Shown piece after piece: positions 18,060 to 27,158 of a stretch of DNA of 64,000 nt. The stretch spans positions 1-64,000 of the forward strand of contig JASCPI010000021.1 in assembly GCA_029959555.1 (NCBI GenBank), in the 5' to 3' direction. A program made the position numbers and the translations under genes. Under the pieces are notes generated by a model. The model ran no database searches and was not told where the DNA came from. It saw only the letters and a list, made by a program, of their open reading frames with translations. Numbering within the stretch: position 1 is the first letter of the stretch; each line of letters opens with the position of its first letter. Source of the DNA: Lysobacteraceae bacterium PS02065. Its GTDB lineage: Bacteria; Pseudomonadota; Gammaproteobacteria; Xanthomonadales; Rhodanobacteraceae.

Positions 18060-19175
18060 TCAACGCTTCGCCGGCGCCTTCGCGCGCGCCATGCAGCGGG
18101 TGTGGCGATCCTCGACGCGGCGCGCGAACCATTCCGTCGTCAGCGTGCGCGTGATCTTCGGGCTCTCGAGCGTGATGCGCGGGATCACCTCGCGCGGCAG
18201 CGGCTTGCGTTCGATCGCCTCGGCGAGTTCGAACACGCGCGTGTACAGCTTCGTTTCCCCGAACGCGAGCGAGTCGCCCTTGTCGAGCGCGCGCCGGATC
18301 GATGCGTCGCTCATGTCGAGGCCCTTGATCGCGCGCACGGCGCGTTCGGTCTTGCCGGGTTCGCGGCTCTCGTGGGCGACGAGGTCGCCGTCGAGCGCGA
18401 GCGGGATGCCGGTCGCGCGGCTCACGGCGGACTGGAAGGCCGCGTTGCGGCTCGCGTACCAGCCGGCGTTGAAGTCGGCGTAGCGGTACACGGGTTTCGG
18501 GTAGTTCGCGGGGTAGGCGAGCAGGTGCGCGATGCCGAAGTACATGCCGCCGCGCCGCGTGAACACCTCGCGGCGGATCGACCCGTCCACGTCGTAGGGA
18601 TAGCCGTGCTGCTTGGCGTGCGTCTCGGCGAAGGCGATGCCGACCTGCATCGGGCCGCCCGTGCGTACCGGGTTGTAGCCGCCGAACAGACGCTGGCCGA
18701 GCGGCACGCGGCCGATGAGGTCCTCGTAGAGTTCGCTGAGTTCGCGCTCGCTGCGCACGCGCTCGAGGCGCTCGCCGTAGGACTTTCCGTTCGGCGAATC
18801 CACGCGCAGCGCCGCCGAGACGACGAGGCGCGGCACGTGCATCGACGCGGCGCGCCTGTCGATCTCGGCACGCGCGATCTTCGGCAGGTTCGGCACGGCG
18901 GGATCGGCCGTGAACGTCGACTCCTGCTCGGTCACCGCGAGCACCGAGCACAGCTGGCTCGTTGTCGGCTCGAGCTCCAGCGAGGCGAACGCGACCTGGA
19001 TGTCGGTCGCCCAGCCCTCGCGATCACGCGCCGAGGCCGGCATGAGCCGCACGATCTCGGCGCGGATCTCGGCCGGACTGCGCGGCGGTGTCTCGGGGCC
19101 GCGCGGCGTCGCGCAGCCGGCCAGCACGAGCACGGCGGCGAGACCCGTGGCGCGACGCCACGCGTGCCGACGCAT
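18060..19175 (-). CDS. DUF1615 family lipoprotein
   Basis: A 371-residue envelope protein with a lipoprotein signal (VLVLAGCATP, lipidated Cys near residue 21) and the conserved DUF1615 blocks AVTEQESTF, FGGYNPVRTGGPMQVGIAFA, YRYADFNAGWYASRNAAFQ and a C-terminal PRITLESPKITR region. The TEQES and NPVRTGGPMQV segments recall a transglycosylase-like Glu and fold, so a muralytic role is possible but unproven. The start lies two bases from the stop of the upstream glutathione transferase gene, implying cotranscription. Confidence 0.82.
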   Translation of the reverse strand: MRRHAWRRATGLAAVLVLAGCATPRGPETPPRSPAEIRAEIVRLMPASARDREGWATDIQVAFASLELEPTTSQLCSVLAVTEQESTFTADPAVPNLPKIARAEIDRRAASMHVPRLVVSAALRVDSPNGKSYGERLERVRSERELSELYEDLIGRVPLGQRLFGGYNPVRTGGPMQVGIAFAETHAKQHGYPYDVDGSIRREVFTRRGGMYFGIAHLLAYPANYPKPVYRYADFNAGWYASRNAAFQSAVSRATGIPLALDGDLVAHESREPGKTERAVRAIKGLDMSDASIRRALDKGDSLAFGETKLYTRVFELAEAIERKPLPREVIPRITLESPKITRTLTTEWFARRVEDRHTRCMARAKAPAKR

Positions 19176-19177
19176 GC

Positions 19178-19885
19178 TCAGGACGGACGCGCCGGGATCG
19201 CGAGGCCGCGCTGCACGGCAGGCCGTGCGAGTCCGCGCTCGAGCCACGCCGCGACGTTCGTGAACGCATCGAAGCCGACGAGTTCGCCGGCCTCGTAGAA
19301 GCCGACCAGGTTGCGCACCCAGCCGAGCGTCGCGATGTCGGCGATCGTGTAGTCGTCGCCCATGATCCACGTGCGGCCTTCGAGGCGCGTGTCGAGTACC
19401 TTGAGCAGTCGCTTCGACTCGTCGACGTAGCGCTGAAGCGGGCGCTTGTCGGCGATCTCCTTGCCCGCGAACTTGTGGAAGAACCCGACCTGGCCGAACA
19501 TCGGACCGATCGCGCCCATCTGGAAGAACACCCACTGGATGGTTTCCCAGCGTGCGTTCGCGTCCTTCGGGATGAAGCGGCCGGTCTTGTCGGCGAGGTA
19601 GAGCAGGATCGCGCCGGACTCGAACAGGCCGAGCGGCGTGCCGTCGGGCCCGTCGGGATCGAGGATCGCCGGGATCTTGCCGTTCGGGTTGAGCGAGAGG
19701 AACTCGGGCACGTGGCTCTCGTTCTTCATGATGTCGACGAGATGCGCCTCGTACGGCAGGCCGGTCTCCTCGAGCATGATCGAAACCTTCACGCCGTTCG
19801 GCGTGTTGAGCGAGTAGAGCTGGATGCGATCCGGATGGCGCGCCGGCCAGCGCGTCGTGATCGGGAACGAGGACAGGTCCGCCAT
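19178..19885 (-). CDS. Glutathione S-transferase, YghU/YfcG (Nu-class-like)
   Basis: A 235-residue cytosolic glutathione transferase or disulfide-bond reductase. The thioredoxin-like domain has SLNTPNGVKVSIMLEETGLPYE, the Asn-Thr-Pro pattern of YfcG/YghU, then NPNGKIPAILDPDG and the ESGAILLYLA motif binding the glutathione gamma-glutamyl group. The alpha-helical domain carries DYTIADIA. An AGGAGATACC Shine-Dalgarno precedes the ATG. With gshA elsewhere in the window, glutathione is evidently used by this organism. Confidence 0.9.
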   Translation of the reverse strand: MADLSSFPITTRWPARHPDRIQLYSLNTPNGVKVSIMLEETGLPYEAHLVDIMKNESHVPEFLSLNPNGKIPAILDPDGPDGTPLGLFESGAILLYLADKTGRFIPKDANARWETIQWVFFQMGAIGPMFGQVGFFHKFAGKEIADKRPLQRYVDESKRLLKVLDTRLEGRTWIMGDDYTIADIATLGWVRNLVGFYEAGELVGFDAFTNVAAWLERGLARPAVQRGLAIPARPS

Positions 19886-20130
19886 CGGTATCTCCTGGGC
19901 TGCTGCGGCCGCCGACCGGCCGTGATCATGGTGCAGATGGGATGCGTCGACGCGCGCGACAAGGGCTGCGTCATGCGTGCCGTTGTTCGGGTTCAGGGCA
20001 AGTCCTGCTGCTCTCTCGGGCAAGTTCGAAGCGGAAGCCGAGAATCGTTGCAGATGCATGGCATCTGATGATGAATCCTGGGGTGAAGACGCGTTTCGAG
20101 GCAGCACATGGCGTGGCGCGACTCTTGTTC

Positions 20131-20274
20131 CTTCTCCCTCCGGGAGAAGAGCCTGCCCCGTACCCCGATACGGGGTGGCCCGAAGGGCCGGATGAGGGTC
20201 CGGGATCGCGACGATGATCGAGCGTGGTCTCGATCCCGCACCCTCTCCCCAACCCGTCTCCCGGAGGGCGAGGG
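20131..20274. repeat. Compound palindromic element, copy A
   Basis: About 140 bases made of successive hairpins: CTCCCTCCGGGAG, TACCCCGATACGGGGT, GGCCCGAAGGGCC, a GGGATCG-CGATCCC pair around GATGATCGAGCGTGG, and a CCCTCTCC/GGGCGAGGGG end. A reverse-complement copy is at 26806-26940. It occupies most of the 440-base gap before the glutathione transferase gene, in which I see no gene. Confidence 0.75.
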
Positions 20275-20328
20275 GCTCAAGCACAACGCTACCCGGGGCT
20301 TGCGATTGCGCAATGCGTCTTCGCGTCG

Positions 20329-21786
20329 TCAGCGCCGCGAGCCTCGCCGCAGCACGCCCCATGGCAGCAACACGAGCGCGCCGAGCACGAGGCCGATCCA
20401 GCCGAGCACGGGGCCGATGCGCGTGTACGGCGTCGCGACCTGCGGACCGACCACGAGGTCGGTGACGAGCTGCGCGCCCGGCATCGCGGCGCTCGGTGCC
20501 TCGGCGATCACGCGGCCGTGCGCATCGCTGACCGTGAGCAGGCCTTCGCGCGCTGCGCGCACGACCGCGTAACCGTTCTCGACGCCGCGCAGCACGGTCG
20601 TGCGTGCTTCGAGCCAGGCATCGAGGTAGGCGAAGTCCCACGCGGGCACGAGCATGACGCCGGCACCACGCTGGCCGTAGTCGCGCCCGAACGCGGCGAA
20701 GTGCATGTCCTTGCAGATCGCGAGGCCGTACGGCGTGCCGCCGATCGGGTGCAGGTTGAACGCATCGCCGGTGCCGTAGTTGGCGAAGCGCTCGGGCGGC
20801 GCGAGCAGATGCTTCTCGTAGTCCTGCACGAGCACGCCTTGCGGGTCGTACAGCCAGGCGCGGTTGCGCGGCTGCGTGCCGTCGTCGATGCCGAGGCCGA
20901 CCTCGAGCCACACGCGATGCGTCGCCGCGAGCGTGCCGAAGTGCGCCTTCCAGGCCTCTGCTGCTTCCGGGCGCAATGTCGCGATCTTTTCGGGCAGCAC
21001 GACGAGCGTCGCGCCTTCGCCGGCCACGCGCGCGACGAGCGCGTCGTAACCGTCACGGATCGGCAGCGCGTAGGTGTCCTTCGCCTTCGGGCCGATGGCG
21101 TCGTCGATCGAGACGATGCCGACACGCACGGGCGTGCCCTCGAGCGGCTGGCCGAGCCGCCACGCACCGTAGCCGAACGTGCCCGCGACGACCACGACGA
21201 CCGTCACGACCACGCCGATCGCGCGTCGATCGAGGCTGCTGCGCCACGCGAGCATCGCGAGGCACGAAGGTACGAGGCCGAGCACGAACAGCATCGCGGG
21301 CACGCCGCCGATCGCGGCGACCTGCACGAACGCGAGGACGTCGGACTGCGTGTAGGCGACGCTGCCCCAGTTGCCGTCGGGGCTCGTCAGCGCCTGCGCC
21401 ATGTCCACGGCGACCCACAGCAGCGGGTAGGCCAGTACGGTCCATGGCGTGCCGAACGCGAGCACGACGCGCCGCGCGAGCATGACCACGAGCACCCACA
21501 GAAGCGCCTGGCCGGTCATCGCCGCGAGGGCAGCCGGCAACGGCATGACGAGGCGGAAGAACGTGAGGTAGGCACTCGTCGCGATCAGCGCGGCCACCGT
21601 CACGGCGAGCAGGGCACGCCAGCGTGGCAGCGCGAACGCGAGCAGCAGCAGGGGAACCGGTGCGATCCACGTGAGCCACGCGATCGGCTCGAGTCCGGTC
21701 GCGAAGCGCAGCAGCACGCCCGCGGCGAGCGTCCAGATCACGGTGACGGGTAGCGAAGGCACGGGGAGACGCCGCGTCGCGGTCAT
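20329..21786 (-). CDS. Apolipoprotein N-acyltransferase-like membrane CN-hydrolase
   Basis: A 485-residue inner-membrane protein with about six N-terminal membrane helices (to about 205), a nitrilase-fold domain (about 215-445) and a final helix, the layout of Lnt, which adds the third acyl chain to lipoproteins. The Glu-Lys-Cys triad is visible as Glu266 (VVLPEK), Lys325 (YEKHLL) and Cys358 (LAICKDMHF). Lnt usually has CYE after the nucleophile; CKD here marks a divergent branch, so it may be a paralogue rather than the housekeeping enzyme. ATG at 21786 is preferred to the GTG four codons upstream. Confidence 0.8.
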   Translation of the reverse strand: MTATRRLPVPSLPVTVIWTLAAGVLLRFATGLEPIAWLTWIAPVPLLLLAFALPRWRALLAVTVAALIATSAYLTFFRLVMPLPAALAAMTGQALLWVLVVMLARRVVLAFGTPWTVLAYPLLWVAVDMAQALTSPDGNWGSVAYTQSDVLAFVQVAAIGGVPAMLFVLGLVPSCLAMLAWRSSLDRRAIGVVVTVVVVVAGTFGYGAWRLGQPLEGTPVRVGIVSIDDAIGPKAKDTYALPIRDGYDALVARVAGEGATLVVLPEKIATLRPEAAEAWKAHFGTLAATHRVWLEVGLGIDDGTQPRNRAWLYDPQGVLVQDYEKHLLAPPERFANYGTGDAFNLHPIGGTPYGLAICKDMHFAAFGRDYGQRGAGVMLVPAWDFAYLDAWLEARTTVLRGVENGYAVVRAAREGLLTVSDAHGRVIAEAPSAAMPGAQLVTDLVVGPQVATPYTRIGPVLGWIGLVLGALVLLPWGVLRRGSRR

Positions 21787-21817
21787 GGTCGGATCCACTC
21801 GTCGAGGGGAGAGTGCG

Positions 21818-22222
21818 TCAACGCCGCGGCGGCTTGAAGGCGAGGTCGGTGATCGTGCCGTCGGACGCGCAGGCGACGCGCAGGGTCCAGGTCGCGCTCG
21901 CGAACATCAGCGGCACGTAGACCTCGGGATGGCCACCGACCGTGCCGGCATGCAGGCGTCCGATCGTGCGCAGCTCGCCGTCCTTCTCGGGCATGTCGTT
22001 CCAGGCCCTGGCGAGCGCGTCCTCGCCCATGCGGGCGCGCAACGGCGCGTCGAGCCCTTCGGCCGCCTCCTTGAAACGGGACGACCGCAAGGCCTCGATC
22101 ACGCTGGACGTGGCGTCCTCGCAGCGCCGGTTCGGGGAGCCGCCGGCACTCTGCGCGGTGGCGACCGCGGGCACGGCGAGCAGCAGGGCGAGGAGGAGGC
22201 GCGCGGGCATCGTCGTTCCCAT
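21818..22222 (-). CDS. Small secreted protein, DUF3887-like
   Basis: A 134-residue exported protein: signal peptide about 5-24 (LLLALLLAVPAVATAQ), then a compact domain with RFKEAAEGLDAPLRARMGEDALARAWNDM, resembling DUF3887 domains (NTF2-like fold), and a strand-rich C-terminus including a Cys pair with the N-terminal Cys. Function unknown. Two start codons are possible (22222 or 22210). It lies between the Lnt-like and M3 peptidase genes on the same strand. Confidence 0.68.
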   Translation of the reverse strand: MGTTMPARLLLALLLAVPAVATAQSAGGSPNRRCEDATSSVIEALRSSRFKEAAEGLDAPLRARMGEDALARAWNDMPEKDGELRTIGRLHAGTVGGHPEVYVPLMFASATWTLRVACASDGTITDLAFKPPRR

Positions 22223-22326
22223 CGGGTCGAGGCGGCCGATCATCGGCGCGCATCCGCGCGACTGCAAGCGTGGAGCAGGGCCACGGCGGAACGGGCGCGA
22301 GGCCCGTCCCGTCGTGGCCGGTCACG

Positions 22327-24483
22327 TCACTTCAGACCGCGGTGCTCGAGCAGCGGCTCGACGCTCGGGTCCTTGCCGCGGAACGCGCGGTACTGGCCCG
22401 CGAACGCCTCGGTCGCGCCGCGCGACAGGATGCGCTGGCGGAACGTGTCGCCGTTGGCGCGCGTGAGGCCGCCGTTCTCGACGAACCACTGGAACGCATC
22501 GTGCGACAGCACCTCGCTCCACAGGTAGGCGTAATAGCCGGCCGCGTAGCCGCCGCCCCAGATGTGCGCGAAGTACGGCGTGCGGTAGCGCGGCGGCACC
22601 TGCGCGACGTCGACCTTGAAGCGCTTGAGCGCCTCGGCCTCGAACGCGTCGGCATCCTTCGGCACCTCGCCGACCGGCAGCGTGTGCCAGGCCATGTCGA
22701 GCAGCGCGGCGCCGAGGTATTCGGTGGTCGCGTAGCCCTGGTTGAATGCGCGTGCCTTGACGATCTTGTCGACCAGCGCCTGCGGCATCGCCTCGCCGGT
22801 CTGGTGATGGCGCGCGTAGTGCGCGAACACCTTCGGATCGAGCGCCCAGTGCTCGTTGAACTGCGACGGGAACTCGACGAAGTCGCGCGGTACATTGGTG
22901 CCCGCGATGCTCGGGTAGGTCACGTTCGAGAACATGCCGTGCAGCGCGTGGCCGAACTCGTGGAACAGCGTGGTCACCTCGTCCCAGGTCAGCAGCACGG
23001 GCTGGCCCGCGGCGGGCTTGGGGATGTTGCAGACGTTGAACACGACCGGCTTGGTGCCGCGAAGGCCGCTCTGTTCGACGAACACGTCCATCCATGCGCC
23101 GCCGGCCTTGCTCGGGCGCGCGAAGTTGTCGGCGTAGAACAGCGCGAGCGGCGAGCCGTCGGCGTCGAACACGTCGAACACGCGCACGTCCGGGTGGTAG
23201 ACGGGCAGGTCGGTGCGCTCCTTGAACGTGATGCCGTAGAGCTCGGTCGCGGCGAAGAACACGCCGTCCTTGAGCACGCGGTCGAGTTCGAAGTACGGCT
23301 TCACGGCGGCATCGTCGAGGTCGTACTCGGCCTTGCGCACCTGGCCCGCGTAGTAGTCCCAGTCGGCCGCGCCGACCTTGAAGCCGCCCTTCTGCGCGTC
23401 GATGAGCTTCTGGATCGCGGCGGCCTCGCCACGCGCCTTCGCGGTCGCGGCGGGCACCATGTCGGTCATGAGCTTGTCGGCCGCGGCCGGCGTCTCGGCC
23501 ATCTGGTCGGCCAGCGAGTAGGCCGCGTACGAGTCGTAGCCGAGGCGCTTGGCGCGCTGCGCACGCAGGTCGGCGAGGCGCAGCGCGATCGCGCGCGTGT
23601 CGTTGGCGTCGCCGTGGCTGGCGCGCTTCTCCGACGCCTCGAGCACCTTGAGGCGCAAGTCGCGGTTGGCGAGCGAGCCGAGCACCGGCTGCTGCGTGGT
23701 GTTCTGCAGCGCGAGCAGGTACTTGCCGTCGAGCTTGCGCTCCTTGGCCGCATCGGCGGCGGAGGTCTTGTCGGCGTCCGACAGGCCTTCGAGCTGGGCC
23801 GCATCGTCGACGACCACGGCGGCCGCATTGGTGGCGGCGAGCAGGCGCTGCGAGAAGTCGGTCTCGAGCGTCGAGATCTCGACGTTGAGCTCGCGCACGG
23901 CCTTCTGGTCCTCGGCCGACAGCTTGGCACCGGCGCGCACGAAGTCGCGGTAGAGGTGCTCGACCAGCGCGACCTGCTGCGCGTCGTAGCCGCCCGTCGC
24001 GAGGCCGGCGTGGATCGTCTCGAGGCGCGCGAACAGCTTGGCGTCGAGGTGCACGGCGTCGCCGTGCTCGGCGAGCTTCGGCGCGAGCTCGGTCTGCGCC
24101 TTCTGCAGCGTGTCGTTGGTGTTGGCCTGCGCGATCGAGAAGAACGTGCGGCTGGCGCGCTCAAGCGTCGCGCCGCTGCGCTCGAACGCCTCGATCGTGT
24201 TCGCGAACGTCGGTGCCTCGGTGCTGTCGGCGATCGCGCGGATCTCGGCGAGGTGCTCGCGCATGCCCTGCTCGATCGCGGGCTGGTAGTCGGTGTCCTG
24301 GATGGCGTCGAACGGCGGCGCCTGGAACGGCAGCGTGCTGGCGGTGAGCAGCGGATTCACGCGGGTGGCTTCCTGGGTGGCGGCGGGCTTGGGCGTTTCG
24401 GCGGTCGGCGCGGGGGCGGGATCGCCGCCGGAGCAGCCGGCCAGCACCACGGCGATGCAGGCGGCGAGACAGGGACGTAGCAT
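22327..24483 (-). CDS. dcp: M3 family zinc metallopeptidase (dipeptidyl carboxypeptidase Dcp-like), lipoprotein
   Basis: A 718-residue zinc peptidase of the thimet oligopeptidase family. The HEFGHALHG motif at about 506-514 gives the two zinc His and catalytic Glu, and the third ligand Glu lies in EFPSQFNEHW. The C-terminal YRTPYFAHIWGGGYAAGYYAYLWSEV block is typical of Dcp. An N-terminal lipobox (VVLAGCSGG) suggests anchoring to a membrane facing the periplasm, as for xanthomonad Dcp proteins. It degrades short peptides, fitting the peptide transporters coded at 34-38 kb. Confidence 0.92.
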   Translation of the reverse strand: MLRPCLAACIAVVLAGCSGGDPAPAPTAETPKPAATQEATRVNPLLTASTLPFQAPPFDAIQDTDYQPAIEQGMREHLAEIRAIADSTEAPTFANTIEAFERSGATLERASRTFFSIAQANTNDTLQKAQTELAPKLAEHGDAVHLDAKLFARLETIHAGLATGGYDAQQVALVEHLYRDFVRAGAKLSAEDQKAVRELNVEISTLETDFSQRLLAATNAAAVVVDDAAQLEGLSDADKTSAADAAKERKLDGKYLLALQNTTQQPVLGSLANRDLRLKVLEASEKRASHGDANDTRAIALRLADLRAQRAKRLGYDSYAAYSLADQMAETPAAADKLMTDMVPAATAKARGEAAAIQKLIDAQKGGFKVGAADWDYYAGQVRKAEYDLDDAAVKPYFELDRVLKDGVFFAATELYGITFKERTDLPVYHPDVRVFDVFDADGSPLALFYADNFARPSKAGGAWMDVFVEQSGLRGTKPVVFNVCNIPKPAAGQPVLLTWDEVTTLFHEFGHALHGMFSNVTYPSIAGTNVPRDFVEFPSQFNEHWALDPKVFAHYARHHQTGEAMPQALVDKIVKARAFNQGYATTEYLGAALLDMAWHTLPVGEVPKDADAFEAEALKRFKVDVAQVPPRYRTPYFAHIWGGGYAAGYYAYLWSEVLSHDAFQWFVENGGLTRANGDTFRQRILSRGATEAFAGQYRAFRGKDPSVEPLLEHRGLK

Positions 24484-24646
24484 GGGGAGGCCTTCAGGCT
24501 GGAGGGCGCGGCACGAGGCGCCACGGGGCGCGCATTGTCGCGCAAGCGGGCCTTGCGGGCATGGGCCATTGCGCACCCGTCTTCCGGCACGTTCACGGCC
24601 CGCACGACCCGGCTAGGGTCGGGCCACCATCGATCGGGGAATCGCC

Positions 24647-26653
24647 ATGCGTACGACGCGTCTCGTGCTCGCCTTGCTGTCCGGCCTCGCCGCCTTCGGT
24701 GCCTCCGCGGCCGAACGGGTCGAGAAGAGCAAGGCTCTGCTGCTCGGCCAGCCGGCCGGCTTCTCGGAAGCACGCTACGCCGACGATGGCAGCCTCGTCG
24801 CGCGCTACGAGTACAACGACCGCGGCCGCGGGCCCAAGCTCGAGACCACGCTGCGCATCGGCGCCGATGGCATTCCGCTGTCGTCGCGCGCGACCGGCAA
24901 CGACTACTTCAAGGGTGCCGTCGAGGAGACGTTCTCGCGTGACGGCGCACGCTACGCCTGGAAGAACAACGCCGAGGACGAGACGCGCGAGCTCGCGACG
25001 CCGGCGTTCTACCTGCCGCTCAACATGCAGCCCGAGGAAGCCGTCGTGCTCGTGCGTGCGCTGCTCAAGGCGCCGGGCGGCAAGCTCGCACTGCTGCCGG
25101 CCGGCGAGGCACGCATCGAGAAGGTCGCCACCGAGAAGGTCAAGGGCAAGGGCACCGTCACGCTCTACATGCTCAGTGGGCTCGGCCTGCAGCCCGAATA
25201 CGTCTGGCTCGATGCCGACCAGCGCTTCTTCGCGAGCTGGTCGAGCTGGATGTCCTTCATCCGCGAAGGCCACGAAGGCGCGCTCGCGCGTCTCGGCGAA
25301 CGCCAGGACAAGGAGGAGAAGCGCCTCGCCCGCGAGCGCGCCGCATCCCTCACGCGCACGCTCGCCAAACCGCTGCTGATCCGCGACGTGCGCGTGTTCG
25401 ATCCGCCGTCGGGCGAGGTGGTGGACAAGCGTTCGGTGCTCATCGACAAGGGCCGCATCGTCTCGATCGACGCGGCCGACCGCGCGCCGCCGGCCGGTGC
25501 CGAGGTGCTCGAAGGCGGCGGGCGGTTCCTGATGCCGGGCCTGTGGGACATGCACACGCATTACTCGGCCGGCGCCGACGGTCCGCTCAACCTCGGTTCG
25601 GGCGTGACCACGATCCGCGATCTCGCCAACAACCTCGAGGCCCTCAAGGGCCGCATCGACGCGATCGAGGCCGGCGCCGACCTCGGGCCGCGCATCATCC
25701 GCGCCGGCGTGATCGACGGACGCGGGCCGTACGCAGGCCCGATCAAGACGCTCGCCGACAACGAGAAGGAAGCCGTCGACGCGGTCGCGATGTACGCGGC
25801 CAGCGGCCACGAGCAGATCAAGATCTACAGCTCGATCAAGCCCGAGCTCATGCCCGTGATCGCGCGCGCCGCGCACGAGAAGGGCTTGCGCGTGAGCGGC
25901 CACGTGCCCGCGTTCATGACCGCGCGCCAGTTCGTCGAGGGCGGTGCCGACGAGATCCAGCACATCAACATGCTCGTGCTGAACTTCCTGTTCGACATCG
26001 TGCAGGACACGCGCAGCCCCGCGCGCTTCACCGCGGTCGCGCAGCACGCCGCGAAGCTCGATCTCGGCTCGGCACCCGTGCGCGAGTTCATCGGCCTGCT
26101 CAAGGCGCGCGACATCGTCGTCGATCCGACCGTCGGCACGTTCGAGGACATGTTCCTCGGCCGTCCGGGCGTGCCGGGTCCGGGCATGTCGGCGATCATC
26201 GACCGCTTCCCGCCGACCGTCCAGCGCAGCATGCGCTCGGGCTCGGGCGGCCTGCCGATCGAGCCGGGTTCCGAGGCGCTGTACCGCGACTCCTATCAGC
26301 GCCTCGTCGACTACGTCGGCGTGCTCTACCGCAGCGGCGTGCGCATCGTGCCGGGTACCGACAACCTCGCCGGCATGACCTTGCCGCGCGAACTCGAGCT
26401 CTACGTCGAGGCCGGCATCCCGCCGAAGGACGTGCTGCGCATCGCCACGCACGACAGCGCGAAGGTCATGAAGCGCGAAGCCGAGTACGGCCGCGTCGCA
26501 CCGGGCTACGTGTCTGACCTGATCCTCGTCGACGGCGACCCGACCGTGGTCATGGCCGACATCCGCAAGGTCGCCACGACGATCTGCGGCGACCGCCTCT
26601 ACGACGCCGACGCGCTGTTCCGCAGCGTCGGCGTGCAGCCTGCGACGCGCTGA
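24647..26653 (+). CDS. Secreted amidohydrolase-family protein
   Basis: A 668-residue exported enzyme: signal peptide about 1-22, an unclassified N-terminal region (about 25-235) ending in a charged helix (RQDKEEKRLARERAA), then a metal-dependent amidohydrolase domain. Zinc ligands are seen in DMHTHY (about 301-306), the Lys of QIKIYSS, His in GHVPAF and QHINM, and Asp in PGTDNLAGM (about 570). The closest groups are imidazolonepropionase-like or prolidase-like secreted amidohydrolases. It is divergent from dcp over 163 bases. The substrate is unknown. Confidence 0.85.
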   Translation: MRTTRLVLALLSGLAAFGASAAERVEKSKALLLGQPAGFSEARYADDGSLVARYEYNDRGRGPKLETTLRIGADGIPLSSRATGNDYFKGAVEETFSRDGARYAWKNNAEDETRELATPAFYLPLNMQPEEAVVLVRALLKAPGGKLALLPAGEARIEKVATEKVKGKGTVTLYMLSGLGLQPEYVWLDADQRFFASWSSWMSFIREGHEGALARLGERQDKEEKRLARERAASLTRTLAKPLLIRDVRVFDPPSGEVVDKRSVLIDKGRIVSIDAADRAPPAGAEVLEGGGRFLMPGLWDMHTHYSAGADGPLNLGSGVTTIRDLANNLEALKGRIDAIEAGADLGPRIIRAGVIDGRGPYAGPIKTLADNEKEAVDAVAMYAASGHEQIKIYSSIKPELMPVIARAAHEKGLRVSGHVPAFMTARQFVEGGADEIQHINMLVLNFLFDIVQDTRSPARFTAVAQHAAKLDLGSAPVREFIGLLKARDIVVDPTVGTFEDMFLGRPGVPGPGMSAIIDRFPPTVQRSMRSGSGGLPIEPGSEALYRDSYQRLVDYVGVLYRSGVRIVPGTDNLAGMTLPRELELYVEAGIPPKDVLRIATHDSAKVMKREAEYGRVAPGYVSDLILVDGDPTVVMADIRKVATTICGDRLYDADALFRSVGVQPATR

Positions 26654-26805
26654 TCCCGCTGCGCCGAGGCTCAGGAGGCCACCCGGTCCGAGAAACATCC
26701 GTATGTGCGTTGCTCCGACAGCGGAGCTTTCGCATCGTGTTTCCCGATGCTCGGCGTCGCGCGACTTCACAGGCTCGACGCGTCCTCCGCAGTGGCGTTG
26801 CACTC

Positions 26806-26940
26806 GCCGGGAGAGGGGTTGGGGAGAGGGTGCGGGATCGAGACCACGCTCGATCATCGCCTCGATCCCGGACCCTCATCCGGCCCTTCGGGCCACCCCG
26901 AATCGGGGTACGGGGCAGGCTCTTCTCCCGGAGGGCGAAG
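26806..26940. repeat. Compound palindromic element, copy B (inverted relative to copy A)
   Basis: Reverse complement of the element at 20131-20274, sharing the GGTTGGGGAGAGGGTGCGGG start, the ATCGAGACCACGCTCGATCA core, GGCCCTTCGGGCC, ACCCCGAATCGGGGT and the TCTTCTCCCGGAGGG end. The rest of the 505-base gap between the amidohydrolase and CoA-transferase genes holds only a small CCGCTGTAC-GTACAGCGG hairpin at about 27077-27098. Confidence 0.75.
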
Positions 26941-27158
26941 GGAAGAGCGAGCGCAATGCCGCGTTGCCGCGAGGGCGGGTCGGCATCTCGGCTCTCGTGG
27001 TGGAGATCAGGCGCCTGAATGCTGTCCAGTCTCGGCGTTGGACTATCCCCGGAAAGCTGTGAGAGTCATCCCGCCAACCGCTGTACCTTCGTACAGCGGC
27101 AGCCCGACCCGGTGAGCGGGTATCCTTGGCGGCCGGTTCCCCTGCACGAGAGCATCGC

